DNA of 64,000 bases from Shinella kummerowiae (GCF_009827055.1 NZ_WUMK01000010.1:222751-286750); one strand, 5' to 3'; counted from the stretch's first letter, positions 36,501 to 43,913 are shown. The notes: generated from the sequence alone by a model not told the origin. Made by a program: numbers and translations.

Positions 36501-38158
36501 GCTTCACCATCACCGCAACCGATGCCTATGGTGCGACAGGGTCTGCGACATACGATATCGTCGTCAAGGCGCCGGTCGTGGTCTTCGCCTTCACGCCGCC
36601 CGCGGGCAGCCTGGGCAAGACGATGGCGGGCGAGGCCTATAGCCAGCAGATCAAGGCGACCGGCGGCGCGGCACCACTGCTCTACAGCCTTGCCTCTGGC
36701 AAATTGCCCAAGGGCATGGTGCTCAACATCTCGACGGGTGAGCTGACAGGTCCGCTCGATGCGGCAAGCAAAGGCAGCTATACCTTCACGATCGCGGTCA
36801 GGGACAACAATGGTGCGACCGGTTCGGCAAGCTATTCGCTTGAGGTGACCCCGCGCCAGGTCACGGCGCCCGATCACGTGGTGAACGTGCCTGCTGGCAG
36901 CACGCCCGCCGACGTCTATCTCAATGCGGGCGCGACAGGGGGGCCATTCACTGCGGCCGAGACGACCTTCGTGGAGCCGAGCAATGCCGGTACGGCGAAG
37001 ATCATCCGCGGCAAAGTCGCCCAGGTGGGGCCGGTGAGCGAGCCGATCGGCTGGTATCTGCAGTTCAGCCCGAACCCCGCCTTCTCCGGTGCGGTGAAGG
37101 TCGGATATCGTCTGGAAAGCGCCCTCGGTAGCTCCAATGTCGGGACGATCACCTACAATCTCCATCACGACGTCGAGCAGGTCGCCGAGGATATCGACGC
37201 GCTGGTGCGGGGCTTCGTGGAGACGCGCCAGAGCCTGATCGCCGACGGCATCTATGTGCCAGGTCTTCAGGAACGGCGGCAGATGGAGCAGGCGACGGAT
37301 ACGGTGACGGCCCGCATGACGCCTTCGGAAGACGGCATGACGGCGAGTTTCTCCACCAGCCTTGCGCAGATGGATGCGGCCCGCAACCGCGCCGACGGTA
37401 TCGAGGATACAGCCTCCTCCGCCTTCAACGTCTGGATCGACGGTGCCTTCCTGGCACACAAGCGCGACCAGAACGGCGGCAAGTGGGGAAGCTTCGCCCT
37501 GCTCAATCTGGGCGCCGACTATCTGCTCTCGGACAGGGCGCTGATCGGCGTGTCTTTCCATCTCGATCGGATGACCGATCCGAGTGATGCGGACGCCGAA
37601 TTGACCGGCAACGGCTGGCTTGCCGGTCCCTATGCCTCGCTGGAGATCGGCAAGGGCGTGTTTTGGAACACGAGCCTGCTCTATGGCGGTTCCTCCAACG
37701 ATATCGACACGGCCTTCTGGGACGGTTCGTTTGACACGCAACGCTGGATGATCGACACGGCGATCGAGGGTGAATGGCAGATCGGCGAGGCGACGGTGCT
37801 GACGCCGAAGCTCCGGGCGGTCTACTTCAACGAAAAGGTCGATGATTACACGGTGCAGAATGACGACGGCGACGAGCTCACCATCGATGGCTTCGATGCA
37901 GAACAGTTCCGGGTGAGCCTCGGTGTGGAGATCGCGCGGAACTTCACGCTGGAGAGCGGCGCGACGGTCACGCCGAAACTGGGCGTGACGGCCGGTTACG
38001 CCGGTCTCGATGGCTCGGGCCTCTACGGCTCGCTCACCGCCGGTGTCGCAATGCAGACCACGGATTTCTGGATGCTCGAGGCAAGCCTCCTGCTCAACAT
38101 CGAAGGCGACGGACAAAAATCCGTCGGTGCGACCGTTCGAGCAGGCAAACAGTTCTGA
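30533..38158 (+). CDS. Giant autotransporter adhesin with IPT/TIG and Ig-like repeats
   Basis: 2541 residues. An extended signal region ends near residue 92 (GTTESRAA before DCTLS), long as in large autotransporters. Residues about 230-663 hold five IPT/TIG repeats (TVTSVSPTAGPTGGGTTVTI-type). Residues about 664-1218 mix He_PIG-like and Ig-like modules with YTPPLGFRGNDSFTF-type motifs. Residues 1219-1924 are four tandem 176/177-residue units, each a He_PIG half (YSQTFTATNGTAPYSYAV) plus an Ig-like half (AAGYSGTDSFTYTATN). Another He_PIG region follows. The autotransporter beta-barrel runs from about residue 2295 to the terminal Phe (VRAGKQF). The passenger should be exported to the cell surface. 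Only two Cys pairs near the N-terminus are seen. An adhesin role is inferred from architecture. A strong terminator follows. Confidence 0.92.
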   Translation: MWAWGTGSWGGLGAIFKRGYGSLICAWCAVFSAILARLFIPLRGHFASAATLPNRKPAPAFQPVVARLSSAALLFAAVLFGSSLGGTTESRAADCTLSTLTFSAVNDTQTLNGSSCDIFITYAGDSFWGGLHDVAGENAIDYPGVGYSQIYPYPSADSTVTTTNATYKVRSNSAQSDASATDIFTVTLMSVNANAGATDTITLYTCPSYGGGSTCPATKSVAISVNLNVPLSVTGISPASGPASGGTVVTITGANLSEATGVTFGGVAASAYTIDSGTQITATAPAGTAGAVSVLVTAPVGRTAIGTGNQFTYIAAPTVTSVTPTAGPTGGGTSVTITGSGFSGATAVTFGGAAATGYTIISNTLITATAPAGSGTVDIRVTTAGGTSATTAADQYTYVSAPTVTSVSPTAGPTGGGTTVIITGTGFAYASGTGAVKFGATNATYTINSNTQITATSPANSAGTYDITVVTPGGTSATSAADQYTYVSAPTVTSVSTTAGPTAGGTTVTITGTGFASTTAVTFGATAATGFTVTSNTQITATAPAGSAGTVDIRVTTVGGTSATSAADQYTYVTAPTVTSVSPTAGPTAGGTTVTITGTGFSAAAGTGAVKFGATVASYTINSSTQITATSPVSSAGTYDITVTTVGGTSATSASDQYTYVASPVGSSFVHGSVTAYNDGSNTSVPVSLTGHVTNNPTSYAVGSATTAQGGSVTVDSSGVATYTPPLGFRGNDSFTFTGTNLGGTSAPATVIVPVGNPTLSVSLPSGTATVGRAYNSGSAVVTITGGRASYTINSISGLPAGLTDSGGVISGMPDVNGVFTVTVNITDSSLGTGPYSANATATLTVSLPPAPVVSSTAVNGLAYNTGSATATTFSLAALATESPTGFQVGASSYGATVSIDSAGLVSYTPPVGFRGTDVFNYVATNQGGTSNVGQVFVTVNDPVFLVTLPAATGTVGEVYNSGGVAVSISGGNAPYSNFSATGLPDGLSISTTGVISGTPTAAGNATVVITATDSSGGNGSYTSTASATLAIAVPTITISPVTLSNAGIGVSYGAAVTSTGGLAPVTFAVTAGSLPPGLALDPGGVISGTATGGGTYNFTITATDSATTSGPYTGARAYALTVDAATIVLSPAAGALPGGTTGIAYSQTITAADGTAPYSYAVAAGTLPAGLTLAANGTLSGTPTASGTFNFTVTGTDSSTGQGPYSNSNAYSVTIVTPTIALSPSAGALPVGAVGTAYSQTFTASNGTAPYSYAVTSGALPSGLTLSGAGEVSGTPDTEGPYSFDVTATDTYGATVMASYSLAIGVQAPIANAVTLTIAANASAQVVTLDITGGAATSVAVATAASHGTATASGTAIHYTPAAGYSGTDSFTYTATNAAGTSSPATVTVTVTAPTLALSPAAGALPDGTAGTAYSQTFTATNGTAPYSYAVTGGVLPSGLTLSAAGEVSGTPDTDGAYGFDVTATDTYGATGTASYSLTVGVQAPVANAVTLTVAANASAQAVTLDITGGAATSVAVATAASHGTATASGTAIHYTPAAGYSGTDSFTYTATNTAGTSSPATVTVTVTAPTLALSPAAGALPAGTVGASYSQTFTATNGTAPYSYAVTSGVLPGGLTLSGAGEVSGTPDTEGAYSFDVTATDTYGATGTASYSLVVGVQAPIANAVTLTVAANASAQVVTLDITGGAATSVAVATAATHGTATASGTAIHYTPAAGYSGTDTFTYTATNAAGTSPPATVTVTVTAPTLALSPAAGALPAGTVGTAYSQTFTATNGTSPYSYAVTSGALPAGLTLDGTTGKLDGTPTAAGSFDFTVTATDTYGATGTASYSLAMGGLAPIANAVTLTVAANASAKAVTLNITGGAATSVAVATDAAHGTATASKKTITYKPAVGYSGMDTFTYTATNAAGTSLPATVTVTVMPPKIVLSPSAGALPRGTVGKAYSRAITAANGTAPYSYAVTAGTLPAGLALDSAAGTIAGTPTAAGSFGFTITATDAYGATGSATYDIVVKAPVVVFAFTPPAGSLGKTMAGEAYSQQIKATGGAAPLLYSLASGKLPKGMVLNISTGELTGPLDAASKGSYTFTIAVRDNNGATGSASYSLEVTPRQVTAPDHVVNVPAGSTPADVYLNAGATGGPFTAAETTFVEPSNAGTAKIIRGKVAQVGPVSEPIGWYLQFSPNPAFSGAVKVGYRLESALGSSNVGTITYNLHHDVEQVAEDIDALVRGFVETRQSLIADGIYVPGLQERRQMEQATDTVTARMTPSEDGMTASFSTSLAQMDAARNRADGIEDTASSAFNVWIDGAFLAHKRDQNGGKWGSFALLNLGADYLLSDRALIGVSFHLDRMTDPSDADAELTGNGWLAGPYASLEIGKGVFWNTSLLYGGSSNDIDTAFWDGSFDTQRWMIDTAIEGEWQIGEATVLTPKLRAVYFNEKVDDYTVQNDDGDELTIDGFDAEQFRVSLGVEIARNFTLESGATVTPKLGVTAGYAGLDGSGLYGSLTAGVAMQTTDFWMLEASLLLNIEGDGQKSVGATVRAGKQF
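31225..32520 (+). repeat. Five tandem IPT/TIG-coding repeats
   Basis: Five units of about 255-261 bases, each coding PTVTSV-PTAGPTGGGT, a T-I-T-G-x-G-F strand and an ITATAPAGSAG turn. The last three share long identical DNA tracts such as the segment coding GGTSATSAADQYTYV, consistent with recent duplication or conversion. Confidence 0.85.
34187..36301 (+). repeat. Four tandem 528/531-bp repeats in the autotransporter gene
   Basis: Units begin at 34187, 34715, 35243 and 35771 (exactly 528 bases apart), and the next homologous start is at 36302 (531). Each codes for P-T-x-A-L-S-P-x-A-G-A-L-P, then TYSQTF-type and TATNAAGTS-type strands. Units 1 and 2 are nearly base-identical over more than 100 bases in their second half, well beyond what protein conservation needs. 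Confidence 0.9.
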
Positions 38159-38535
38159 ACATCGAGCGTTCAGCACCAAACTGGAAAAGAACCGCCGCGA
38201 AACGCGGCGGTTCTTTTGTGCGGTCTTGCGCAGACGGATTCCTCCGGCGCGAAGCCGTAGTGATAAATCACGGCATGGAGCCGGCTGGCCCTTAGGTGTG
38301 CCGATGCCGTCTCACGTTCCGGTCTTTTGGCTAGAGCGCTTGCTCCAAACTTGTGCACGCTTCAGCAATATCTGCATTCCGGGGTAAAGCAGACTTCGGA
38401 CGTATGTTGTGGCGTCGATTTCGGTTTAACGGTTGGCTGACGTGCCGGACCGAGCGAGAGGAATTCTCGCTCGGTCCGATGCCGACGGAGTTGATGGGGA
38501 CGACTGGTTGACCATTTCGACGTCTGAATTCGCTC
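38159..38535. other. Intergenic region between convergent autotransporter and MFS genes
   Basis: 377 bases. It contains the strong terminator at 38185-38220; beyond that I see no gene, repeat or second terminator I can defend. Confidence 0.5.
38185..38220 (+). terminator. Rho-independent terminator of the autotransporter gene
   Basis: AAAAGAACCGCCGCG (38185-38199) and CGCGGCGGTTCTTTT (38203-38217) form a perfect 15-bp stem with an AAA loop; the 3' arm supplies the U-run. It lies 26 bases after the stop codon. Confidence 0.92.
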
Positions 38536-39744
38536 CTATCCGGCAGCCGCTGCCACCCGTGAACGACTGGCAAACCCGATCAACGTAGCGCCAAGCATGG
38601 CGGACAGTCCGGCGAAGGCGAAGACCCCGGCCGGGCCATGGCTTCCGACGATCAAGCCGCCGAACACCGCGCCACTCGAAATGGCGATCTGGAAGGTCGT
38701 CAGCGTCAATGCGCCGGCACTCTCCGGTTCATCGGATGCCGCCTGGGTGACGAAGCTCTGGACGCTGACGGGGAGCGCGCCAAAGGCAAAGCCCCAAAGT
38801 GTCGTGGCGACCGTGGCGACGACCGGTGAGGCGCCTGCAAAGCTCAGCACGAAGGCTGTGATGGCGATACCGACTGCCGCAAGCGTCATCGACAGGGCAG
38901 TGTTGCGTTCGGAAATAAAACCGCCGGCAAAGTTGCCGAAGAAACCACCGATGCCGAATGCCAGAAGAATCCCCGAAATGCCTTCGACGCCAAAACGCGG
39001 CACATTCTCCAGGAACGGACGTATGAACGTAAATCCGGCAAAGTGGCCGGCGACAACCAGCAGTATGGTCAGGAGGCCGATGCGGATGGCCGGGCGACGC
39101 AGGACCGTGGCCATCGTGCCGAGGTTGGCCGGACCGGTGGACGGCATCGCAGGCAGTGTGATCGCCTGGGTCAGAAGCGCAAGCACCCCGAGTATGGCGG
39201 TGATGACGAAGGCGAACCTCCATCCCATGATTTCACCGACCCAGGCGCCAACGGGCGCCGCGCAGACGGTCGCGGCGGATACGCCGCCCATGATGATGGC
39301 CATTGCCCGGGGCATTAGCCGTTCCGGTACCAGCCGCATCGCCAGAGCCAGCGACATCGCCCAGAACCCGCCAAGGCCGATGCCAAGCAAGGCGCGCGAG
39401 AAAAGCAACATGGGCAGCCCGGTGGAGAAGGCAGTGATGAGGCTGGAAAGGATTAGCAGCGCGGTGAGCCCCAGAAGCGTATAGCGCCGATCGAAGCGGC
39501 TCGTGCCGACCACGATGGCAGGGCCGGCAATCGCACCGACGACCGCTGTCATCGTGACCGATTGTCCGGCCGCGCCGATGCTGACGCCGAGGTCGTGCGA
39601 CATCGGTGTCAGCAGGCTGGCCGGCAGAAACTCCGCCGTGACCAGGCCGAACACGCCGAGTGAGAGAGAAACCACGCCCGCCCAGACAGGCTTGGTGTGG
39701 GCGTCGTCGGCACGAAACCCGGTTGTCTGTTGATTGGTATTCAT
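38536..39744 (-). CDS. MFS transporter, DHA1-type efflux family
   Basis: 402 residues with 12 predicted membrane helices. The start at 39744 (MNTNQQTTGFRADD) has GGAGACAG upstream; a long upstream extension of the frame lacks homology. Family cues: GVFGLVTAEFLPASLLTPMS in helix 1, the loop 2-3 motif GTSRFDRRYTLLG (G-x-x-x-D-R-R), and LFSRALLGIGLGGFWAMSLA in helix 4, as in the AraJ/YdhP/NepI-like transporters. Inner-membrane proton-coupled exporter of drugs, sugars or nucleosides. Divergent from an AraC-type regulator, which probably controls it. Confidence 0.92.
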   Translation of the reverse strand: MNTNQQTTGFRADDAHTKPVWAGVVSLSLGVFGLVTAEFLPASLLTPMSHDLGVSIGAAGQSVTMTAVVGAIAGPAIVVGTSRFDRRYTLLGLTALLILSSLITAFSTGLPMLLFSRALLGIGLGGFWAMSLALAMRLVPERLMPRAMAIIMGGVSAATVCAAPVGAWVGEIMGWRFAFVITAILGVLALLTQAITLPAMPSTGPANLGTMATVLRRPAIRIGLLTILLVVAGHFAGFTFIRPFLENVPRFGVEGISGILLAFGIGGFFGNFAGGFISERNTALSMTLAAVGIAITAFVLSFAGASPVVATVATTLWGFAFGALPVSVQSFVTQAASDEPESAGALTLTTFQIAISSGAVFGGLIVGSHGPAGVFAFAGLSAMLGATLIGFASRSRVAAAAG

Positions 39745-39851
39745 CTGCTGTCTCCAAAATTGTTGAGACAAGGCTAGACGGGATGCTCTGGTGTTTCTAT
39801 GCTGGAAAATCCAGAAGACATGACCATTCGTCCAAATAGGAATGTGCGGCG

Positions 39852-40814
39852 ATGAACGACCCATTGACCGAGATGCTGCGAGGCTTACGCCTTGATGGTG
39901 TAGAATATGGCCGCTGCCAGCCTTCCGCCCCGTGGGCAACGGCATACCCCACTCAAGTAGAAGCGCGGTTCCATTTCCTGGCCGCCGGTCACGCCTTTCT
40001 GCAATCGCCCGCCGGCGAATGGACGGAAATGCACCCAGGTGATGCCGTCCTGCTGCCGCGCGGGGATGCTCATGTTCTGGCAAGCGAGCCGGGCGTGGCG
40101 CCCACGCCGCTTGAGTGCATGGAGCGAAAACGCCTCTGCGATGGCATCGTCGATCTGCAATGCGCCCGCCCCGACACGAACAATCTCCTGTTCTTTGCGG
40201 TGTTGCGGTTCAACGTCGACAAACGGCACCCGCTGCTGGAATTGATGCCGGACGTGATGCGCACCAGCGATCTGGCCGTAAGCGAGCCGACGATCCCGCT
40301 CCTGCTGGATGCGATGATGCGGGAGGTGGATATGAACCGCGTCGGGGCGGGTGGCATTCTTTCCCGTCTGGCGGATGTACTGACCGCCACGATCATCCGA
40401 ACCTGGGTGGAACATGGCTGCGGCGATTCGACGGGCTGGTTGGCGGCCGTGCGAAACCCGGATGTCGGTCGTGTTCTGGCCGCCATTCATCTCGATCCAT
40501 CGCATGACTGGAGTGTCGGCGAACTCGCCCGCCATATGGGCGCCTCGCGATCCGGTTTTGCCCAGCGCTTTGCCACCGTGGTCGGTGAAACGCCGGCCCG
40601 GTACGTCGCCCGGATGCGCATGCACCAGGCCCACCAATGGCTGCAGGACGGGCAGCGCGTCGCCGTGATTGCCGAACGCCTCGGATACGAATCCGAGGCG
40701 TCCTTCAGCCGCGCCTTCAAACGCATCATCGGTGCGTCGCCTAGCCAGTTCCGTGAACACCGGAAAGTAAATGGAAGTGCGTCTTTAGAGGAGCGGCGAA
40801 GTGCTCCTGCTTGA
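39852..40814 (+). CDS. AraC-family transcriptional regulator with cupin_6 domain
   Basis: 320 residues. Residues about 1-190 form an N-terminal cupin-like ligand domain (FHFLAAGHAFLQSPAGEWTE, GDAVLLPRGDAHVLASE). Residues about 215-310 contain two HTHs of AraC type (WSVGELARHMGASRSGFAQR, then VAVIAERLGYESEASFSRAF and GASPSQFRE). Divergent from the MFS gene, with 107 bases between the starts. The gap contains CTGGA-AAA-TCCAG (39802-39814), a possible operator. Confidence 0.93.
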   Translation: MNDPLTEMLRGLRLDGVEYGRCQPSAPWATAYPTQVEARFHFLAAGHAFLQSPAGEWTEMHPGDAVLLPRGDAHVLASEPGVAPTPLECMERKRLCDGIVDLQCARPDTNNLLFFAVLRFNVDKRHPLLELMPDVMRTSDLAVSEPTIPLLLDAMMREVDMNRVGAGGILSRLADVLTATIIRTWVEHGCGDSTGWLAAVRNPDVGRVLAAIHLDPSHDWSVGELARHMGASRSGFAQRFATVVGETPARYVARMRMHQAHQWLQDGQRVAVIAERLGYESEASFSRAFKRIIGASPSQFREHRKVNGSASLEERRSAPA

Positions 40815-40930
40815 CGGCTCACGCTGAAAGTCGCGAGATTCCTGATGTAGTGCGAGAAGAGATTTGGTGCTGCCCACAGATCCACCATGTGACCAGCAAC
40901 TGCCATTGTCGGCCGGCAGACATTCGGGCC

Positions 40931-41494
40931 TCAGCGCACGGTGTGTGCGCCGAACATCCGCGCGAGTGTGGTGTCTTTCCGCAGCAAGTGATGATGGATC
41001 GCCGCGCCGGCGTGGGCAAGCGCCAGAAGCCCGCTGCCATAGGCGAGCAGGGCGTGCGTTCGTGACCAGAAAGCCTCAATGGCGTCCGAGCGTGTGAAAG
41101 GCAGATCGGGCACGACCACGAGGTCGAAGACGAAACTCGGGATCATCAGGGGGGACGTCGAGGCGATCATCCAGCCAGCCATGGGCACGGCGATCGTCAG
41201 CGCCAGGATCAGCCGATGAACGGTTCGCGCTGCCGTGGTCTCCCATCGCGGCACGCCGGGCAGGGGAAGGGGCCGGATGCTCGAAAGAGACCAGGCGAGC
41301 CTTACGAGCGCAAGCGCCAGGATGAGGAAGCCGAACGATTTGTGCCATTGGTAGAGGTCGAATTGCAGCCTTGGGCGGTCAGCCACCGCCTGTGTGAGGA
41401 AACCGAGTGCGATCTGTGCGAAGAAGAGCAGAGCGATGGTCCAATGCAGGACGATCGCCACCGTTCCATACGACGTGCGGGTATTGCGCAGCAT
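40931..41494 (-). CDS. Cytochrome b561 family protein
   Basis: 187 residues, four membrane helices. Heme-ligand histidines are expected among VLHWTIALLFFAQIALGF (helix 1), WHKSFGFLILALALVRL (helix 2), RTVHRLILALTIAVPMAGWM (helix 3) and the helix 4 segment LLALAHAGAAIHHHLLRKD. CybB-type quinol-oxidising inner-membrane diheme protein. It is the last gene of the minus-strand cluster from 43839 and begins six bases after the anti-sigma gene. It probably supplies electrons to YceI- or COG4315-linked periplasmic chemistry, by context only. Confidence 0.92.
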   Translation of the reverse strand: MLRNTRTSYGTVAIVLHWTIALLFFAQIALGFLTQAVADRPRLQFDLYQWHKSFGFLILALALVRLAWSLSSIRPLPLPGVPRWETTAARTVHRLILALTIAVPMAGWMIASTSPLMIPSFVFDLVVVPDLPFTRSDAIEAFWSRTHALLAYGSGLLALAHAGAAIHHHLLRKDTTLARMFGAHTVR

Positions 41495-41500
41495 GGACGC

Positions 41501-42274
41501 TTACTCCAGTTGCTTGTAAGCCAGGGTTGCGAGCTCCAGCAGGCGGTCGCGCGGCACGTCGCCGACAAGGGCGCAACTGATCGCCTCGTCGGTCCATACG
41601 AATGCTTCGAGCGGACCGATTGCGGCGTGGCGGAAGGAGGTTTCCTCGCGGTCGCTTTTCACCGGAACGATATAGAGTGTCACCCTTCGGCCGGTCTCGT
41701 CCTGATACATGACTTGTGCCGCCGGGCCGTTCGCTGATGGCAGTAACCTGCCACCGACGAGCGTGAACCCGCTCGCGGCGAGATCGGGAATGGCGAGCGA
41801 GCGGTCAAGACGCTTGGACAGCCATGCCTTGAGGTGAGCCTTTTCGCCTGCCCACACTTCGACAGGGTGGATGACTTCGCCGGAATAGACCCGGTGCGCC
41901 TTCATCGCCTCATCGGCCAGGGCGATCTCGGCTGGCTGAGCCGTTGAAAAACGGCCGCCCCCATACCAGCCAATCGCAGCGCCAAGGGTGAGGAACAGAA
42001 CGGCCGCCGCTGCCATCCGGCCCGACCGGCCGGTGGCGGGCCGGATCTCCCGTTCGATATGGTGGACGTCGAGGCGACGGGGGACCGGCTCGGCCGGAAA
42101 GTCGTAAAGCACGCGCAGGCTTTCGTTCTGCCGCTTCCAGCCCGCGACCTCTTCGGCCGCACCGGGATTGTCCGCCAGATAGGCTTCGACGGCCGCGCGC
42201 GCCGGTGCGTCGAGCATGCCGTCGGCATAGGCATGAAGGTCAGGTTCGATGCTCTTGTTTTGATCGGCGCTCAT
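41501..42274 (-). CDS. Anti-sigma factor (membrane-anchored)
   Basis: 257 residues. N-terminal cytosolic anti-sigma domain (DLHAYADGMLDAPARAAVEA YLADNP, then VAGWKRQN), one membrane helix near residues 86-106 (MAAAAVLFLTLGAAIGW), and a periplasmic domain of about 150 residues (YSGEVIHPVEVWAGEKAHLK). I see no H-x3-C-x2-C zinc motif, so it is not a classical ZAS protein. The start overlaps the ECF sigma stop by four bases, pairing it with that sigma factor. Confidence 0.9.
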   Translation of the reverse strand: MSADQNKSIEPDLHAYADGMLDAPARAAVEAYLADNPGAAEEVAGWKRQNESLRVLYDFPAEPVPRRLDVHHIEREIRPATGRSGRMAAAAVLFLTLGAAIGWYGGGRFSTAQPAEIALADEAMKAHRVYSGEVIHPVEVWAGEKAHLKAWLSKRLDRSLAIPDLAASGFTLVGGRLLPSANGPAAQVMYQDETGRRVTLYIVPVKSDREETSFRHAAIGPLEAFVWTDEAISCALVGDVPRDRLLELATLAYKQLE

Positions 42275-42780
42275 TTCACGGATCTCAGTTTCGGTGTTCC
42301 CGTCTGCGTCAAGTCGCGCAGCGTGGAGCGGGCGCGGGCCAATCGCGACATGAGGGTGCCGATGGGAATGGAGAGGATCGCCGCCGCCTCGGCATATTTC
42401 ATCTCCTCGACGGCGACGAGCAGCAGCACCTCGCGTTGTTCAAGCGGCAGCGCCTGCATGGCCCGCGCCGTTTCGGCGAGCGCCAGCCGGCCCGGCTGCA
42501 CGTCGAGGCCGGCCGGGTCGCCTCCCGGAATGGTTTCGAGCGAAAGGGGCGCCGGCGAGCGCCGCTGGCGCCGCAGATCGTTGCGATAGACATTAAGCAG
42601 GATGCGAAACATCCAGGAGCGGACGGAACCGGAAGGGCGCCAGAGGCCACGCTTGCGGATCGCCCGTTCCAAACTGTCCTGGACGAGATCGTCGGCGCGA
42701 TCGGGATCGTGCGTCAGCGCACGGGCGTAGCGCCGCAGAGCGGGGACGCATTCCTCGATCTCGTCCATGAGTTGCGACAT
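42271..42780 (-). CDS. ECF-subfamily RNA polymerase sigma factor
   Basis: 169 residues. Region 2 (ALTHDPDRADDLVQDSLERA, then SWMFRILLNVYRNDLRR) recognises the -10 element. Region 4 (LPLEQREVLLLVAVEEMKYA, then LSIPIGTLMSRLARARSTLR) recognises the -35 element. It lies three bases after the COG4315-type gene and overlaps its anti-sigma factor gene. Two identical promoter-like sites with GGATTAT and GGTGTTGT (43216-43242, 43887-43913) are its probable targets. Confidence 0.94.
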   Translation of the reverse strand: MSQLMDEIEECVPALRRYARALTHDPDRADDLVQDSLERAIRKRGLWRPSGSVRSWMFRILLNVYRNDLRRQRRSPAPLSLETIPGGDPAGLDVQPGRLALAETARAMQALPLEQREVLLLVAVEEMKYAEAAAILSIPIGTLMSRLARARSTLRDLTQTGTPKLRSVK

Positions 42781-42783
42781 CGG

Positions 42784-43170
42784 CTACTCTTTGGCCACGT
42801 GCCAGACCCCGCCCATTCCATCCCCGGTGACATCGCCGGGCTTCTTGTCGTTCTGCCAGAGATAGAGAGGCTGGCCATCATAGGCCCATTGCTTACTGCC
42901 GTCCTTGCGCGCGACCTGGGTGTATTCGCCGTCGGCGGTGGCGTCCGCCGCCGCCATGAGGGGCGGCCATTTCTGGGCGCATGCATCGTAGCAGTTGGAC
43001 ATGTCCTTTGCATCCTTGTCGAATGTGTAGAGCGTCATGCCCTTGGCGTCGGTGAGAACCTCGCCTTTGGCCGTATCCATCGACTTGATGGCACCGCCGG
43101 CATAGTCATCCGCATGGGCAAGGGGTAGTGCGACCACCATCGCCGCGGCAGCCAGTAGGAAGGAGCGCAT
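42784..43170 (-). CDS. Secreted COG4315-type repeat protein
   Basis: 128 residues. Signal peptide of 20 residues (MRSFLLAAAAMVVALPLAHA). The mature protein has the two repeats of the family: LTDAKGMTLYTFDKDAKDMS with CYDACAQKWPP, and DGQPLYLWQNDKKPGDVTGD. It acts in the periplasm; these proteins often accompany cytochrome b561 and ECF sigma genes, but the biochemical role is unknown. The start at 43170 has AAGAGGA upstream. A predicted ECF promoter is 46-72 bases upstream. Confidence 0.88.
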   Translation of the reverse strand: MRSFLLAAAAMVVALPLAHADDYAGGAIKSMDTAKGEVLTDAKGMTLYTFDKDAKDMSNCYDACAQKWPPLMAAADATADGEYTQVARKDGSKQWAYDGQPLYLWQNDKKPGDVTGDGMGGVWHVAKE

Positions 43171-43215
43171 GGTAGAAATCCTCTTCTTTGCAGGTTTCAA
43201 AGGGCCCTACCCGAC

Positions 43216-43242
43216 ACAACACCTCATGGCGGCAAATAATCC
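43216..43242 (-). promoter_or_regulatory. Predicted ECF promoter P2 (COG4315-sigma operon)
   Basis: On the minus strand GGATTAT, 12 bases, GGTGTTGT. The same two boxes with the same spacer are found 671 bases upstream in front of yceI. It is located 46 bases before the 43170 start. Confidence 0.65.
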
Positions 43243-43269
43243 CGGCGGCGAACATCGCGGGTGGAGGGG

Positions 43270-43839
43270 CTATCTGCGTCGCCCGTTGAGCATCATGTCG
43301 AAACGCACGACGTTGGAGTAGATCGGCGTTCCAACGTCCATGCCGTAGGGTGAGCGCATCAGGTCGCCCACCACATGGAACGTGATCGTCTGTCCCTGCC
43401 GCTTGACGAGGGTCGCTTCGAACGTTTCGCGATGCGCAATGCCCCGAGCCGTCAGGACACCCTGTATGACTGCGTGGTCGGACCCTTCCTGGCGAATGGC
43501 GGTCGAACGAAATGTGATGGTGGGATAGGCCTCCACATCGAAAACCGCAGAGGATCGCAGGAATTTCTCCACCCGAGGCTCTCCGGTCGCGACACTCTCC
43601 GGCTGCAGCGAAAAGGTCACGCGTGACTTGGCCATATCGCCGGGCTGGAGGTCGAAGGTGCCGGAAAAACGCGGGAAAACGCCCTGTATGCCGCCCCCGC
43701 CGATCTGGGCGACGGAGAAGGCGATATGCGAGGAAGGATCGACCACATAGCGTCCGCGAAGGGCGGACAATGTGTCGGCGCGGGCCGGCATGACGGGCAG
43801 CAGCATGAGAAGGCTGATTGCGAAAAACATCACGCGCAT
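43270..43839 (-). CDS. YceI-family periplasmic protein
   Basis: 189 residues. Signal peptide of about 21 residues (LLMLLPVMPARA). Mature lipocalin-like YceI fold: YVVDPSSHIAFSVAQIGGGG, then FLRSSAVFDVEAYPTITFRS and LTARGIAHRETFEAT. YceI proteins bind polyprenoid or amphiphilic ligands; partner b561 cytochromes are common. First gene of the minus-strand cluster, with a predicted ECF promoter 48 bases upstream. Confidence 0.93.
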   Translation of the reverse strand: MRVMFFAISLLMLLPVMPARADTLSALRGRYVVDPSSHIAFSVAQIGGGGIQGVFPRFSGTFDLQPGDMAKSRVTFSLQPESVATGEPRVEKFLRSSAVFDVEAYPTITFRSTAIRQEGSDHAVIQGVLTARGIAHRETFEATLVKRQGQTITFHVVGDLMRSPYGMDVGTPIYSNVVRFDMMLNGRRR

Positions 43840-43886
43840 CGGGAAAATCCTTGATCACCGCGCTCAAAGGGAGCGGTCTTGCAAGG

Positions 43887-43913
43887 ACAACACCGCCGGC
43901 GCGGCGATAATCC
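43887..43913 (-). promoter_or_regulatory. Predicted ECF promoter P1 (yceI)
   Basis: On the minus strand GGATTAT at 43907-43913, a 12-base spacer, and GGTGTTGT at 43887-43894, 48 bases before the yceI ATG. Boxes and spacing are identical to the site at 43216-43242. Confidence 0.65.

Noticed and set aside
36323..38179. A 618-codon reverse open frame in the autotransporter gene
   Set aside because: It is antisense to a well-supported coding sequence, Arg/His-rich with no fold signature or ribosome binding site; an effect of high GC and third-position bias.
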